Shown: positions 1-11,500 of the stretch, piece by piece
Layout: the number at the start of each line of letters is the position of its first letter
Numbering within the stretch: position 1 is the stretch's first letter
Assembly: GCF_040807025.1 (NCBI RefSeq)
Contig: NC_090982.1
Location: 76,487,931 to 76,551,930, forward strand
DNA from: Struthio camelus
Taxonomy: Eukaryota; Chordata; Aves; Struthioniformes; Struthionidae
Direction: 5' to 3'
DNA length: 64,000 nt
The notes under the pieces: generated by a model
What the model saw: only the letters and a program-made list of their open reading frames with translations
Told to the model about the DNA's origin: nothing
Databases searched by the model: none
Translations under genes and position numbers: made by a program

Positions 1-2797
1 GACAGCACATTTAAAATCATTTATTTCCCTGGAAAAATGTTCTGCAGTTTCGGAAGTGCAGATGACAGACATATCCACATATCCAGCTGATATTCAGGTG
101 TGCCAAACTGCAGCGTGAACATCAGCATGAATATGTTTTAATTCTAGAAAGTTTGATCAAGAAACTTTCCAAAGGCCCAGAGCTGAAAGCCACAGCAATT
201 CTGAAGAAAAATATTCTGGCAAACTGAAGACAGTTGCCAACATGGGAAAATGCACAGGTTTTACCAGATTTCTTTTACAATTAGCCATTGCAAGGCATCC
301 ATGATCCTTTGAGTGAGGGAAGGACCAAATGTACAAGAGAGTTGTTTATGGAAGTACGAAAGTGAAGCACTGTTTGCTGCTCCAAAGCGACATTTGTCTT
401 AGCGAAATGAAGGTTTGCCTTGCTTAGACAAAGGTCTTTTTGGAGCCAGCAGCAAAAATGAGAAGAGTTAGAACCAGTCACTAGACTCATCTTGTATTTC
501 ACTTAGTTGCTGCTAAAGACCACAAAGCTTTTCTTTAAGGGTGGCTTTCATGCCTATTTCATAAGTTATACTGCACTGGAATCTTAGTTATAGCAACCGT
601 ATGGGAATTGGGGATGACAGCAAAATCATTTAGCCAGATGCGTTCTGTCAGTACCTAAGATACATGATTAGTGAGTCACTCCTGCACTTTTCAATAGGAA
701 ATCAAAGCCGAGTGTGTGTCAAGAGACTGGTAGGCAAATTAAAACAAACACATGTTTTATTTCAATCATGTACTAGACACAATTTTCACTGCTAAAGTAA
801 AGAACAGAGGAGACAGGACATTGCTAGCGGAAGTTTCAAGTCTCTATGTATATTTTACAAAGAGAAGAGGCTACTGTATAGGCCTAATAGTGAGTATTTC
901 TCAGTGCTGATGCAAGGTGAGGGGAAGAGCCTGCACTGGAACCTGCCTGTCCCGTACCGTGTCACCTGGATGCTGCACGTGTCTCCCTGAGCTCCCTCCT
1001 CCCCGGTGAGGGAGTCCTCACAGCCAGTAGAAGGAGTCCCACAAGGAGCAGTTTAGTTAGCTAGGTGGACCAGATTCTCAGCCTGGTGATGGATAATTGC
1101 ACATCTTCCCCAAGGACTTCCACCTACGCTATGTTTAGAGGGGTAACTCGGGCACAAAGAATATGGGCTGTCCAGCAGCTCCAGCAAGGAGACCCTTTGG
1201 CCACTATTTCCACCACCCAGTGCAGGACCTGGCATCTGAGTTGGGAGCTTAATGTTGCTATTTTCTTTCCTGGCATTAATTCCAAGACAGAAGGGTCAGT
1301 TCAAGGCCTTTGATGTCAGGAGGACCATATACCCATTCGTCTTCCCTCTCCTTCCTTTCTAGCTTATGCTCCTTCGCATCTCTCTCCAGATTGCAGGTTG
1401 AGAAGAACTGGGGGGGAGAGGTGAGCCCTGGTTTAACTACATCCCGCATCCAGCTGTGGCGTAGGCTTACTCCTGATAGAGACGGGCTTTGGCTCACCCT
1501 TTGGGTACTGTTGAGAAGTCATCTCCAGGCCCATGCAGTCTGCATGCACAGCTTTTTGGAATATAAAATGAAGAGGTGCATCCCACATAATAAGGAAGTT
1601 TGTGCGTGTACATGCACATACAATTGTGTTTGCTTTCAAGAGAATTAAGAACTTGGGAACTTCCCAAGGTCCTGTGGTTTTTGTTTTTGATGCCCATGCT
1701 TCCTTGGTGATTAGTTATTAATTACTCACTTCCTCTTCTCCCACTTAGAGCTAAGAGGAGAAGGTGTCTGTGATGTTAGATGCGAGTTGCTTTCTTCCCT
1801 CAATTTTCACAGCTTTCATAGCAGTTACTTTGTTTCCCATTTGCAAGTTTAAAACACGCAATTCCCTAGTATGTCTCTATGAGCAAAGTAAACACTATGC
1901 CAGGATGCATTCTCATCAGTGAATGTCTCTATCCTACTCTTCATTACGTTGTTTTTAATAAAGTCTTGCACTCTTCTGCATTCATATTTTGGTGCTATAT
2001 GCCCTAAATGGGAGAGAAACCTTCCTGGTAATTGGTGGGATGCCCCCATGGTACTTCTGTACTGCCCTTTAATATATAGCTTTCTACTTGACCAAGATTT
2101 AAAATTTCACTCTTTGCTCATTAGCTCTGGAAGGCCCTTGTAAAACAAAAACATTCTCTCAGTAATTCAGAGACGGACAGACAATGGCAATTGTCTGCAT
2201 CGCTGGGGCTGAAGGAACTGCTGTTTGTAAATATAACTGGCCAAGTGGGAGCTCCCAGACAGTTTCACTTAAGAAGTAAAACACATCTCTTCAACCACCT
2301 TCAGGGAGGAATTGGGCACATCCTGTCACAGGATAAGACTGAGTCACAGGATGGTGCAGGAGTCATGACAGGAGGTTTCAGCTGAGGAAAACTGGGTATA
2401 CAGCTTCTTTCCTGTTACTGGGGGAGATTTTTTCCAAGGTCTGTGTAGTGTTGCCCCTCAGACATGAGCACAGGACTCTCCTCAAATAAATTAGGTTCTC
2501 TCAACAACAAATAGAAAACTCCACTTAAAAATTAACATGCACGATACAGCTAGTTAATAAAGAACTGTGCACAGATAAAATGGAAAGAATTCACATATGA
2601 TGGCGTTACACGACCTCTGACTATATACTTTTTAAATGAGAATGGAAATAAATGCTTACATTGCAAAACTCTAAATGTTACCTTGAAGTTCACTATGAAG
2701 GCACCAGACTACGAAGGAAGAGATCGGAACCCGGTTTGGAAACTAACTCCCAAAGGATGCCTGAAAGAATCTGCAGATGAAAACGTGAATGTGGATA

Positions 2798-2871
2798 CAG
2801 TACTAAAAACACTGTCTTAGAGCACTTCTTTAACCCAGTACTAAAAACACTACCTTAGAGCCCTTCTTTTA
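2798..2871. repeat. two-copy tandem duplication, 38-bp period
   Basis: The block starting CAGTACTAAAAACACT at 2798 recurs at 2836 with a few substitutions (for example GTCTTAGAGC versus ACCTTAGAGC). This is a simple local duplication with no coding content. Confidence 0.85.
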
Positions 2872-2896
2872 TCTGTTTCTTGCTTTTTATAGAGCT

Positions 2897-2898
<2 letters not shown>

Positions 2899-2929
<31 letters not shown>
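2899..2929. repeat. (TA)n microsatellite
   Basis: About fifteen uninterrupted TA dinucleotides, lying 28 bp past the 38-bp tandem duplication. Length is likely to vary between individuals. Confidence 0.95.
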
Positions 2930-2931
<2 letters not shown>

Positions 2932-4239
2932 CTTCTAGTGGGAAATTATCTTAATCTTTGTAAAGCACAGATATCTACTGATTGTTTATAGATATACTTA
3001 CTTGCTGACTTTTTCCCAAAGAAAGTTACAGTTCATTTCTCATTTCCAATTCTTTCTCTGGATAGTTTCCAGTAATCTTACTTCCAACTTAGTCTTAAGT
3101 CTTCTACATTTCTAGCATACTGATTTCAGCTACTTTAAAGTGATCTCATACTTTTTAATACACTAAGGCCGGAACTGAGTTCTCTAATTGAGCAGCACAA
3201 ATAGGGAGTATCAGTCCCATCATGCACAGCTGATATCTGCGCACTCAGAGTGAATCCAACACCTTCAGGATACCTCCTGCCTCTTGAGCATGCCCAGCCA
3301 CCTGTGATGCTCTGGGAAGTGTCAGCCTAATTACACGTGCACTACAGGAATGTGCAGATTTCTACCCCTGAGGCAGACTGATCAGGGGGTAAAACAAGAT
3401 GAATCTTCAAATTCTGCCCAGGTAGCTTTTCTGGGTAGAAAAAGAGGATCAGGAAACCTTAACATTGGTAAATTTTGTGTAATTCTCTTTCCAACTACTA
3501 CCTCAAAATCTTTATCTGTGTCACCAGTAGAACACTGTTTTCTGAAAGCAGTTGCCATCCCTGGATCCCGCCATGGTGAGGGACCTAAGGGGTTGCACTG
3601 TGACAGTGTCCTCCTACCAATGATTTACCATGCTGGAACAGAAACGGTGCATGTGTCTGAGCCTATTTGGGTCCGCAGTAGGGCAAGGCCTCCCTTTATT
3701 TTCTTTAAAATGAGGAAATAGGGAGTAAAAATTTAGATGTGGTCATTTGTGCATGCTCAACGCTCAGGAACGTTTTTTAACATTTAGTTTATTTATTAAC
3801 TCACTCAACCTACACCAAAATACAATACACAGTGACCTGCACCTTTGCCCATCTGGATACCCTTGGGACTCTCAAAGGCACCGAGGTTTGCAAAAGGGAA
3901 GCACATGAGAGCAGACAGGACACCTATGCCTATGTGGACCTGCATGAACGGTTGATCCCAAGCCGAACTCAGGAATGGCCGAAATCAGATCCGGCTCCTT
4001 TCTGCATCTCCTGCCTAGGAGTCCAGAAGAATTACAGGAGGGTATTTCTTCCATCACAAACCACTGAACTAACAGATTTTTGACTTGACTCTAGACCTGA
4101 TTTGGAAGGAGGTGCATTGAAATATCTCCAAAGAGTGTCTGTGTCTCCCCAGCAGAAGTGTTGCCACGGCACCATTTTTAAAGACCTAGAGGCTACTAAG
4201 CCATGCTGCAGATCGGCTTGGCTCACAAAGTTGCACCCA

Positions 4240-5022
4240 CAGAGTTGGGCAGAGAGGAACCTCATGAAGTCCAACAAAGTGCAGGGTCCTGCACCTGGGG
4301 AGGAAGAACGCCATGCAGCAGTACAGGCTGGGGGTTGACCTGCTGGAAAGTAGCTCTGCCGAGAAGGACCTGGGAGTCCTGGTGGACAACAAGGTGACCT
4401 TCTTGTGGCCAAGAAGACCAATGGTATCCTGGGGTGCGCTAGGCAGAGTGTTGCCAGCAGGTCGAGGGAGGTGATCCTGCCCCTCTCCTCAGCCCTGGTG
4501 AGGCCTCCCCTGGAGTACTGTGTCCAGTTCTGGGCTCCCCAGGACAAGAGAGACATGGCACTGCTGGAGAGAGTCCAGCGGAGGGCTACCAAGATGATGA
4601 GGGGACTGAAGCATCTCTCCTATGAAGAAAGGCTGCGAGAGCTGGGCCTGTTCAGCCTGGAGAAGAGAAGATTGAGAGGCGATCTCATCAACGTGTACAA
4701 GTATCTGAAGGGGGAGGGTCAAGAGGATGAGGCCAGCCTCTTCTCCGTGGTGCCCAGCGACAGGACAAGAGGCAACGGGCACAAACTGAACCACAGGAAG
4801 TTCCATCTGAACCTGAGGAAAAACTTCTTGACTGTGAGGGTGACAGAGCATTGGAAGAGGTTGCCCGGAGAGGTAGTGGAGTCTCCTTCGCTGGAGATAT
4901 TCAAAACCCGCCTGGATGTGATCCTGGGAAACATGCTCTAGAGGGCCCTGCTGGAGCAGGGAGGTTGGACTAGATGATCTCCAGAGGTCCCTTCCAACCT
5001 CAACTGTTCTGTGATTCTGTGA
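4240..5022 (+). mobile_element. 5'-truncated CR1 LINE, young, plus strand
   Basis: This is the 3' end of a CR1 non-LTR retrotransposon. The translation carries the conserved tail of CR1 ORF2 (reverse-transcriptase protein): WAERNLMK near 4245, then an open frame from 4405 to the stop at 4939-4941 containing [51 protein letters not shown] and [11 protein letters not shown]. After the stop come the standard CR1 3' sequence (CTAGATGATCTCCAGAGGTC) and a terminal ATTCTGTGA octamer. The frame breaks near 4290-4400, and the endonuclease and catalytic palm are absent, so the copy cannot move by itself. The long intact frame and close similarity to the copy at 52898-53347 suggest a recent insertion. 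The exact 5' edge is approximate. Confidence 0.93.
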
Positions 5023-7880
5023 AATGGCCCCAGGATCAGAAAAGTAGAAATGCAGAACAAAGGCCACTAGTTTCCCAGAGTCAAGGCCACCCTGAGGAGT
5101 AGGACTGCCAAAAGGGAAAACGTGAGATACAGTTTGTTGTAGTTAAGAGGATCTCTGAAAGAAAACTGATAGGAAAGCTGAAAATGGCTCCTTTGTGGCT
5201 CCCCCCCCCCCCATCAGCTGTTCCCACCAAGGCCTGGGCACAGCTGAGAATTCAGCCCAGAGAATTACTCAAATTAATGGCATGTAAGTTTTTTAAACAA
5301 AGAAATCTCTCTCCATGGGAAGAGCAGAGCTGGTCTGTGAAATTCCCTCCTGCAGAATGCTGTAGAGGTAAATACTGTGATTATATTTTTAGAAAGAATG
5401 CAGAATATCAGGACTGGGTTTAAAAAAAGCCCCTGATAAACTGGGTGCAGTGAAATGCCGTATGTTCTTTATCTACCACAGACAAAAGTAGATTCTGACT
5501 TTTTGTAAAGTTTTCCTCTTCTACATTTGTATGACTGTCACTGACATAAATTCACAATTAAATAAAAGTAATATGCTAGGAAATAAAAGTAAAATGATGA
5601 CAGAAAGTCCTTGGAAGCCTGCATAGCAATGCAGGAAGATAGTGTGTAGTAGTATAGAATTTTGGGAATTTGTATTTATTTTAAAAATGATTTTTAAAAA
5701 ATCTTCCTTAGTGAGGTGATGATCCTGAATGATACAATAATGAGCTCCCATATGTGTATTTGAAAAATGTTAATGAGTAGTATCATTAGAGGAAGAGGAC
5801 ACATCAAAATAACACAAAATTCATAAATGACAGGCAGTAGATGACTACAAGTGGAGTATAAAGATGACAAGCGGCAGGAGGGCACTCACAAAGGCTAGTA
5901 GTAAAGGCTAGCTTTAGCCTAGTAAAGCTAATTTCCCAAGGTGCCCTGAACACAATGCAGTCTCTTGAGGCTGTTTCTGAACGAGAAGCTTATTTGGTTT
6001 CCCTGATTACCTTTAAAAGGAGCCTATTTTTTCTCCGCTATCTGCAGAGGGAGTCTAAGGAGAGATTAGGTTGCTGGGCTGAAGTTGGCTTTTGTGAATG
6101 CTCCACAAAGACACTTCAGACTTCAAAATTAGAGAAAAGGAGAAAAGAGTGCCCAGAGCTCATTCTGTGGAAACTAAGGTCACCAACGCCGTCGGTGCTC
6201 TATAATTTGTTGACGCACAGAGTATCTTTGTGTTGCAGCAGGCCTTTTTAGCTGCAGATGTATTTGTCTGAGGTAAGTTCACTTGCCCGTGTGATGACTT
6301 TGTTTCTTCTGTTCTAAAAGCACGGAAATGCTCACAGATGAGGCTGGGATCTCATGATGTGGCCCTCAGATTCCTGGAAAAGAGCCTTCTCCAGCAGCTT
6401 CAACCCTGCACCACTGGGCAGCCTGGGGAGCAAAGCAGGGGAAGGAGCGCATCCCGCTCGCCAGCTCTTGCCTAAGTACCAGCTACTGCTCCTTACCAGG
6501 GACCAGACATGGGGCTAAACGGATATTTTGTTGATGCTGAATGGCAGCTCCGTTCAGCTAACTGGATTTCTTGATGTGGGGCTTTTTAGACAAGATGCTG
6601 AAAAATGAATTCCCATGTGCTATGTGGGAATTAGAGCTCCTTTTGCACTTCCCATCGGAGTTAAGAGAGTTTGGCCTGCTGTCAAAACATCCCTTCCTCT
6701 TTGTAACATGCTCTGCCAGTAAATAGCTACTTTTTGCCTTAGCCTGCTGTAAACTTTAGGGAATGCTTAGAGGTAATCCTGCTGTGCCACTGTAGTTTCA
6801 TATATTTAAAAAGATGCTTTGTACTGCTATTCCCTTTCCTTGTGCGATTTAATACACTAGAGAACACGGAGGTGCTGTCCCAATAGTCCCCTGACCCTTG
6901 ATCATTGACTGCACTTTTGACCTATGCAGCTGAGATCAGGTCTAACGTAAAAGAATGATGTGGAAGCAGCTGTGGAGTGAAGCGTGAGAGCTCGTCCGTG
7001 TGGGATGATGCCCCAGAATAGCCTTCGTTGTGAGACTACAAATGCAAATTAATTTCTCAGTTTTCCTGTTTTCGGGCAGAGGATGATTAAATCAAAAGAC
7101 TGCTCATTCTTTGAGCCTGAGATTGAAACGAGGGAAATTAATCTATTTCTGAATTATAATAGTTACTTTAAAATTTATTTTTATAAATGCTGTCTCATGA
7201 CTCTGTGTTCCTCTTTTTCCTTCCTTCTGGTTTGCCTGGGACTGGGTTTGCAGCAAGAAGTGTAACAAAAAGAGGGGAGGAACGTGATAGCTGCTTTTCA
7301 GTCATATTTGAAGGAGCGTTTGATTCTCGTGTCCCACGGTCTACTAAAATGTGTATCGTATGTGTTATTTTTGGTAAAATTATTTCCATAAAGTCCACTT
7401 TGCATGCGAGCTGTCAGCTTGGTTACCACTCCTCATTTAAATTGCCAGGTAGTCTTGCTGTATTGCAACAGGAGGTTTGCAATATTTGTTTTGTTCTGTA
7501 TCTGGATAAAGGCTAAGCTTTTAAACGTAACCTAGATACCTGGCAGGCTTGGTGTTTATTAACGCCTCTGATTATACCGTGCCCAAAGATGACATTCCAG
7601 AGAGGCTGCGGCCGTAACGTTTTGGACAGAGAACTTCTCGGGATGTGTCAGCGGTCGGGTTTTAGGGAGTGACTCCAGTTCATTTTAAAGGAGAGCCCAT
7701 TTTATGGCCCGTTCTCTCCTTGCCTCCTGCCCTAAGGAAAACAGCGTCCCAATGTCTTCCCTGGGTTTGACTTAACACTGAGTTTTATTTTGAGCACGCA
7801 CGGACGCACCAGGGGAGTTTTGCAGCTAACAGCACAGGGGAGGATTTAAGCAGCGCGACAGCCCAACTAAAGAGCAAGCA
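5023..7880. other. gene-free flank upstream of MTMR12
   Basis: I see no supported gene. There is a poly-C run near 5202-5213. Base composition rises in GC toward 7600 as the MTMR12 CpG island is approached. Distal promoter or enhancer sites may lie here, but none can be identified from sequence alone. Confidence 0.6.
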
Positions 7881-8018
7881 ACAGCGGGTGGGCCTCACCG
7901 TGAGGCCAAAAAAGATGCGGTCAACTGGGGGGAAAAAAAAAAAAAAAGGAAGAAGAAGAAGTCGGCGGGAAGCGGCCGAGCGTCGCCCCGCGCTGCCCGC
8001 ACCGCTGCCGGCCGGGCT

Positions 8019-8060
8019 GCGGGCAGCGGGCAGCGGGCAGCGGGCAGCGGGCAGCGGGCA
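8019..8060 (+). repeat. (GCGGGCA)6 heptamer repeat in the MTMR12 promoter
   Basis: Six perfect tandem copies of the 7-mer GCGGGCA. The regularly spaced GGG tracts with 4-nt spacers fit a G-quadruplex motif on the + strand. The repeat lies about 70 bp upstream of the CCAAT box at 8131 and about 420 bp upstream of the exon 1 start codon. Confidence 0.95.
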
Positions 8061-8479
8061 GCGCCGCCGGCCGGGGCAGAGCGGACAGCGCCCCCCAGCG
8101 GCCGGGACTGCGCCGCACCGCGCCGCGCCGCCATTGGCCGCTTCTCCCCGGGCCCCGCCCCGCCCCGCCCCGCCCGCGGCCGGCTCCGGGGGGAGGGGTC
8201 TGTGAGTGAGTGACACCGGCGCTGGCCAGTGGCGGCGGGCGGGGCGGGGAGGCGGCGCCTCAGAAATAGCCGGCGGCGCAGCGGTAGGGGGTGGTTTTGT
8301 GGCTGGAGGCGGGGATGGGCGGGGTCAGTTACGTGTGCCGGATGCCGCCGCCCGCGCTCCTACCGCAGTTGCCCCTCCCCGGGCGCCGGCTCGCTGAGGA
8401 GGAGCCCTGGGAAGTGGTGCCGCCGCTGCCGCCGCCGGCCGGCGCGGGCTCCTGGGGCAGACGGGAGGCGGCCGGAGCC

Positions 8480-8539
8480 ATGTTGGGCAGCGGGGCCAAG
8501 GCGGCCAAACCCTCCTTCGTGTCCTACGTCAGCCCGGAG
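8480..8539 (+). CDS. MTMR12: MTMR12 exon 1 (coding part)
   Basis: Encodes residues 1-20, ending KPSFVSYVSPE, which matches the conserved N-terminus of MTMR12. The start context GGAGCCATGT has a purine at -3. Donor GAG|GTGCGG, phase 0. The 5'UTR lies immediately upstream in the CpG island. Confidence 0.93.
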
Positions 8540-11500
8540 GTGCGGGGCAGGCCACGGCCCGCGGCGGGGGGCGCTGTGTGGCGGGAGGGCGGGGTGGGGC
8601 GGGCAGGCCGGGCCGCGCTGGCCGCTCCGCTCCGCCGCTGCCGTCTCGCCCGGCGCCTCTCTGCCTCCTGGAGACGGAAGTTTCCGGCGGGGCGTTGTGG
8701 GCGCCGCGTCGCGGGGACGCCGCGGCCGCGGTCCCTCACGGCGCGGCCGCGGGCCGGGCGCGCCCGGCTCCTCGCCCCGCAGGAGAGCGGCGAGGCTGGC
8801 TGCCGGGGTGATGGGAGGCGGGTTGCTTTCCGGTGCTTTATTCGCGTTGGTTTTTGTAAGCTGTGAGCAGATAGTAAAGCTGTCATCGTGCCCGTCCAGC
8901 TTAAAAGGCTTTCCGAGCTTGTTTCTCTTCCGAGCATACTCTAATATTTTCAAACTCTTTTTCTTTTTTCTCTCTGTTCTCCTGCAGTAAAGCCCGCGCC
9001 TCTTTCCTTAGCAGTTCAGTGTTGAAATCACGAGTGTGCAGATGTTTTGTGTGTACTTTTTGCTGTTCCTTCACTTATTTGCCCAGCCTTCTGTGACTGG
9101 CTTGGTTGGAGCGGCTTCAGATGCGATTCGCTGAGGTCATGCTGCTGTTAGTGGATGTGTCGGTGCAGTGCTCGCTCTCGTTTCCAGTAACTAGGAATCA
9201 TTGGCCTTAGCTTAAGTTCTTGGAGTTCTTGGATTCTGGAAGTAACTTCTTGGGAAGGTTTGTCTTCATGAAAGCTAGCCCTTTGTGCCTTGTTTTTCTT
9301 CATAATTATTAAGAATCTGGGACAAACTGGTTTGTCTTAGTTGCTCAGTCTCCCTGATAGCTTCTCAAGGAAAATATATTCCTTGCCTTGTCAATTAGCC
9401 TGGAGTTTATCACTGTTAAGACCTTGGAGAATCTACTCTGTGTTTTACACTGACTCTGTGAAACATTGATATGGAGTTGTATCAGCCCATTTAAATCAAC
9501 TGTGCTGTTCAAAACTTATTTCCTTATCTTTTGGTAGCAACGCTGTTTTCATGTGTTACTCAGTCCTAGTGACTTGTAGCAGTTTACTTTTAAAAAGCTT
9601 TCTGAAACTCTCTTCCTTATCCTTATCAACAGAAATGCATATAAATAGCAGGCACAAAGATTTCTTGGGCCACGTAAATTGACTCCACTCAGATATCTTT
9701 TGTACAAGGAAAACGCTTTCCTGAGGCAAATGTGCAAAAAGCTCTCTGCTCAGAGGACTGAATTTTTGGGAACATAAGAACTTCACTTGCTGGGCTAGAT
9801 ATTCAGGTATGGTTTTAAATGGCCTCTTCGAAAGATATCCAGCCTATTTTTTTAAATAGGGAAACGATTAAAGCTGATTTGAAAAAGGGGTCAGTAGAAA
9901 AAAGGTAAAAGTCAAATATATGCAGTGCAGTAAGGTATCAAATACTCTGTTTTAAATTGATCATAACTGCCATGGTGTAACTCTTCAGCTATGATCCTGG
10001 TAGCTGCAGGAGGAATAATTGAGGAACTTTAAACTGGAAGATGAAGCTTACAATGAAATATCTTGATGTACCAGAGGTGGCAGTAGTTTGCCTTTTATTT
10101 ACTAATGCTGTTTTTACTCATCCTCTTGATGCACTTAAACTTAAGAATTTCATGGGCTCTTGCTGTAAAAGCTTTAGATACAGAGCAGACTTCTGCCATA
10201 AAATTGCAGGCTCCTTCTCAGTCTCAAAAGGTCAATAAAAACCGAAGTCAGATGTGAGTCGTTAAGCAACAGAACCATGGTACAGAGCAATATAGTAGTG
10301 TGATATGCTGTAATCCTTGCTTCCAACCTTCAAAGATTCACTGGGCACATGAGCTTTCCAGGCAAACAAGGGAAAGTTTGAGACATTAAGCTGCTTCATC
10401 GCCTAGATTAGGACAGCCACGCAATGAAAGATGTGTAACAGGCACCACTGAGTCTTTGTTAGAGCCCCAGCTTGTTTACCCTCCAGTGGTTCATCTTCAA
10501 ATACCTGAGGGACACCCTAATAACATTCAAAAGACTAAAATGACATTAACTTTACATTGCTATTGTTATGATTTTTTTTTGCTTTTTTAATATGAAAATA
10601 AATAAGAATTCTATTTGTGTTTTATATGCAACAAGATACAAGTAAGGTGTGAACAGGAATGCCCTTTATTAAAGGAACGGAAATGACTTCTGCTGCATTT
10701 CCTAGAGCGTCTGGAAAAGCGTAGTTTTTGACATCTGACTAAATATAACCTAGTTATGCTCTGCTATATGGAACCACAGATCAATCAATGGTCTGTTAAG
10801 AGCAAGACCATAGGATGTTGATATTAATGACACACTTCCCTTCAGGACAGACTTGGCTATCCTGCAGGAAATGGGGGTGAACACTAGGGTATAAAAGTCA
10901 GTGTTTTGACATGTTTGATCATAGACTAGGGGTATTTGCCTGAGGAAGCGTAGGAGGCTTGAAGTAATTCATGACTTCTTGTTTGTAACCTCTAAATGTT
11001 TGCCCTTTTAAATATTAAGGGCTAACAAGCTGGATGTATTTTCCTTAAGTAAGTCTCAATTTGAATAAAAATTGGGATGTTAAACACACTTTGAAGCTTA
11101 GTGTTGCTTTTTCTGTGTGCACTCGTAAAAGTGGAATCTTCTGTGTTTATTCTTCCAGGGTGTTAGTTTTTTATATTAGCCCTTAAGCTTTTCTTAAAAA
11201 AAAATCATGAACTACATGGGAAGGCTGCAACCCATTGCTTCTTATTTGTAAATTCTGGAAGTCTGCTCCATATAACTGCAGAACAGCAGTAACGATGCCT
11301 GGTTGTTGCTTTGTGGAGTTGGAGCTTTCTTCCCCTCTGGGAAGGGATGGGGGTGCGAGACACAGCAAGATTGGAAAGCGGTCCTCACGCTCACTTGGTA
11401 AAAGCAGTCTGTGCCCTGCACTGAACGTAGAGGAGAGTTAGGAGCACCCAGGAGTTCCTGTTCTGCTTGATGCTGCTTGTCCCTTCAGTCCAAAGTACAC

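Larger units (their letters stand above)
1..4239. other. gene-free upstream flank
   Basis: I see no exon, RNA gene or promoter here that I can support. The open frames present (for example 1310-1648 and 3350-3721 on +) resemble no family I know and have no splice or promoter context. The 3' end of ZFR, the expected left-hand neighbour of MTMR12 by human synteny, was looked for and not recognised. The only structure seen is a 38-bp tandem duplication followed by a TA microsatellite at 2798-2929. Confidence 0.6.
7890..8830 (+). promoter_or_regulatory. MTMR12: CpG island and promoter of MTMR12
   Basis: This is a dense CpG stretch of about 0.9 kb around exon 1, in contrast to the AT-rich flanks. 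An inverted CCAAT box (CCATTGG) lies at 8131-8137 and a run of overlapping CCCCGCC GC boxes, which are Sp1/KLF-type sites, at 8153-8177. Another GC box (GGGCGGGGCGGGG) lies near 8237-8250. There is no TATA box. This layout is typical of a broadly expressed CpG-island promoter. The transcription start is probably within about 8180-8400 but cannot be fixed without RNA data. Confidence 0.85.

Noticed and set aside
3350-3721. 123-codon + ORF upstream of MTMR12
   Set aside because: No homology recognised and no gene context. A relic of a repeat remains possible but unsupported.
4405-4941. 178-codon open frame on +
   Set aside because: It is the tail of CR1 ORF2 within a 5'-truncated retrotransposon, not a host gene.
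1-7800. Expected 3' end of ZFR
   Set aside because: No ZFR coding sequence or convincing 3'UTR seen; it probably lies left of the window.
7785-8990. Several overlapping ORFs on both strands in the MTMR12 CpG island
   Set aside because: Stop-poor because of GC content; only the frame holding exon 1 matches a known protein.
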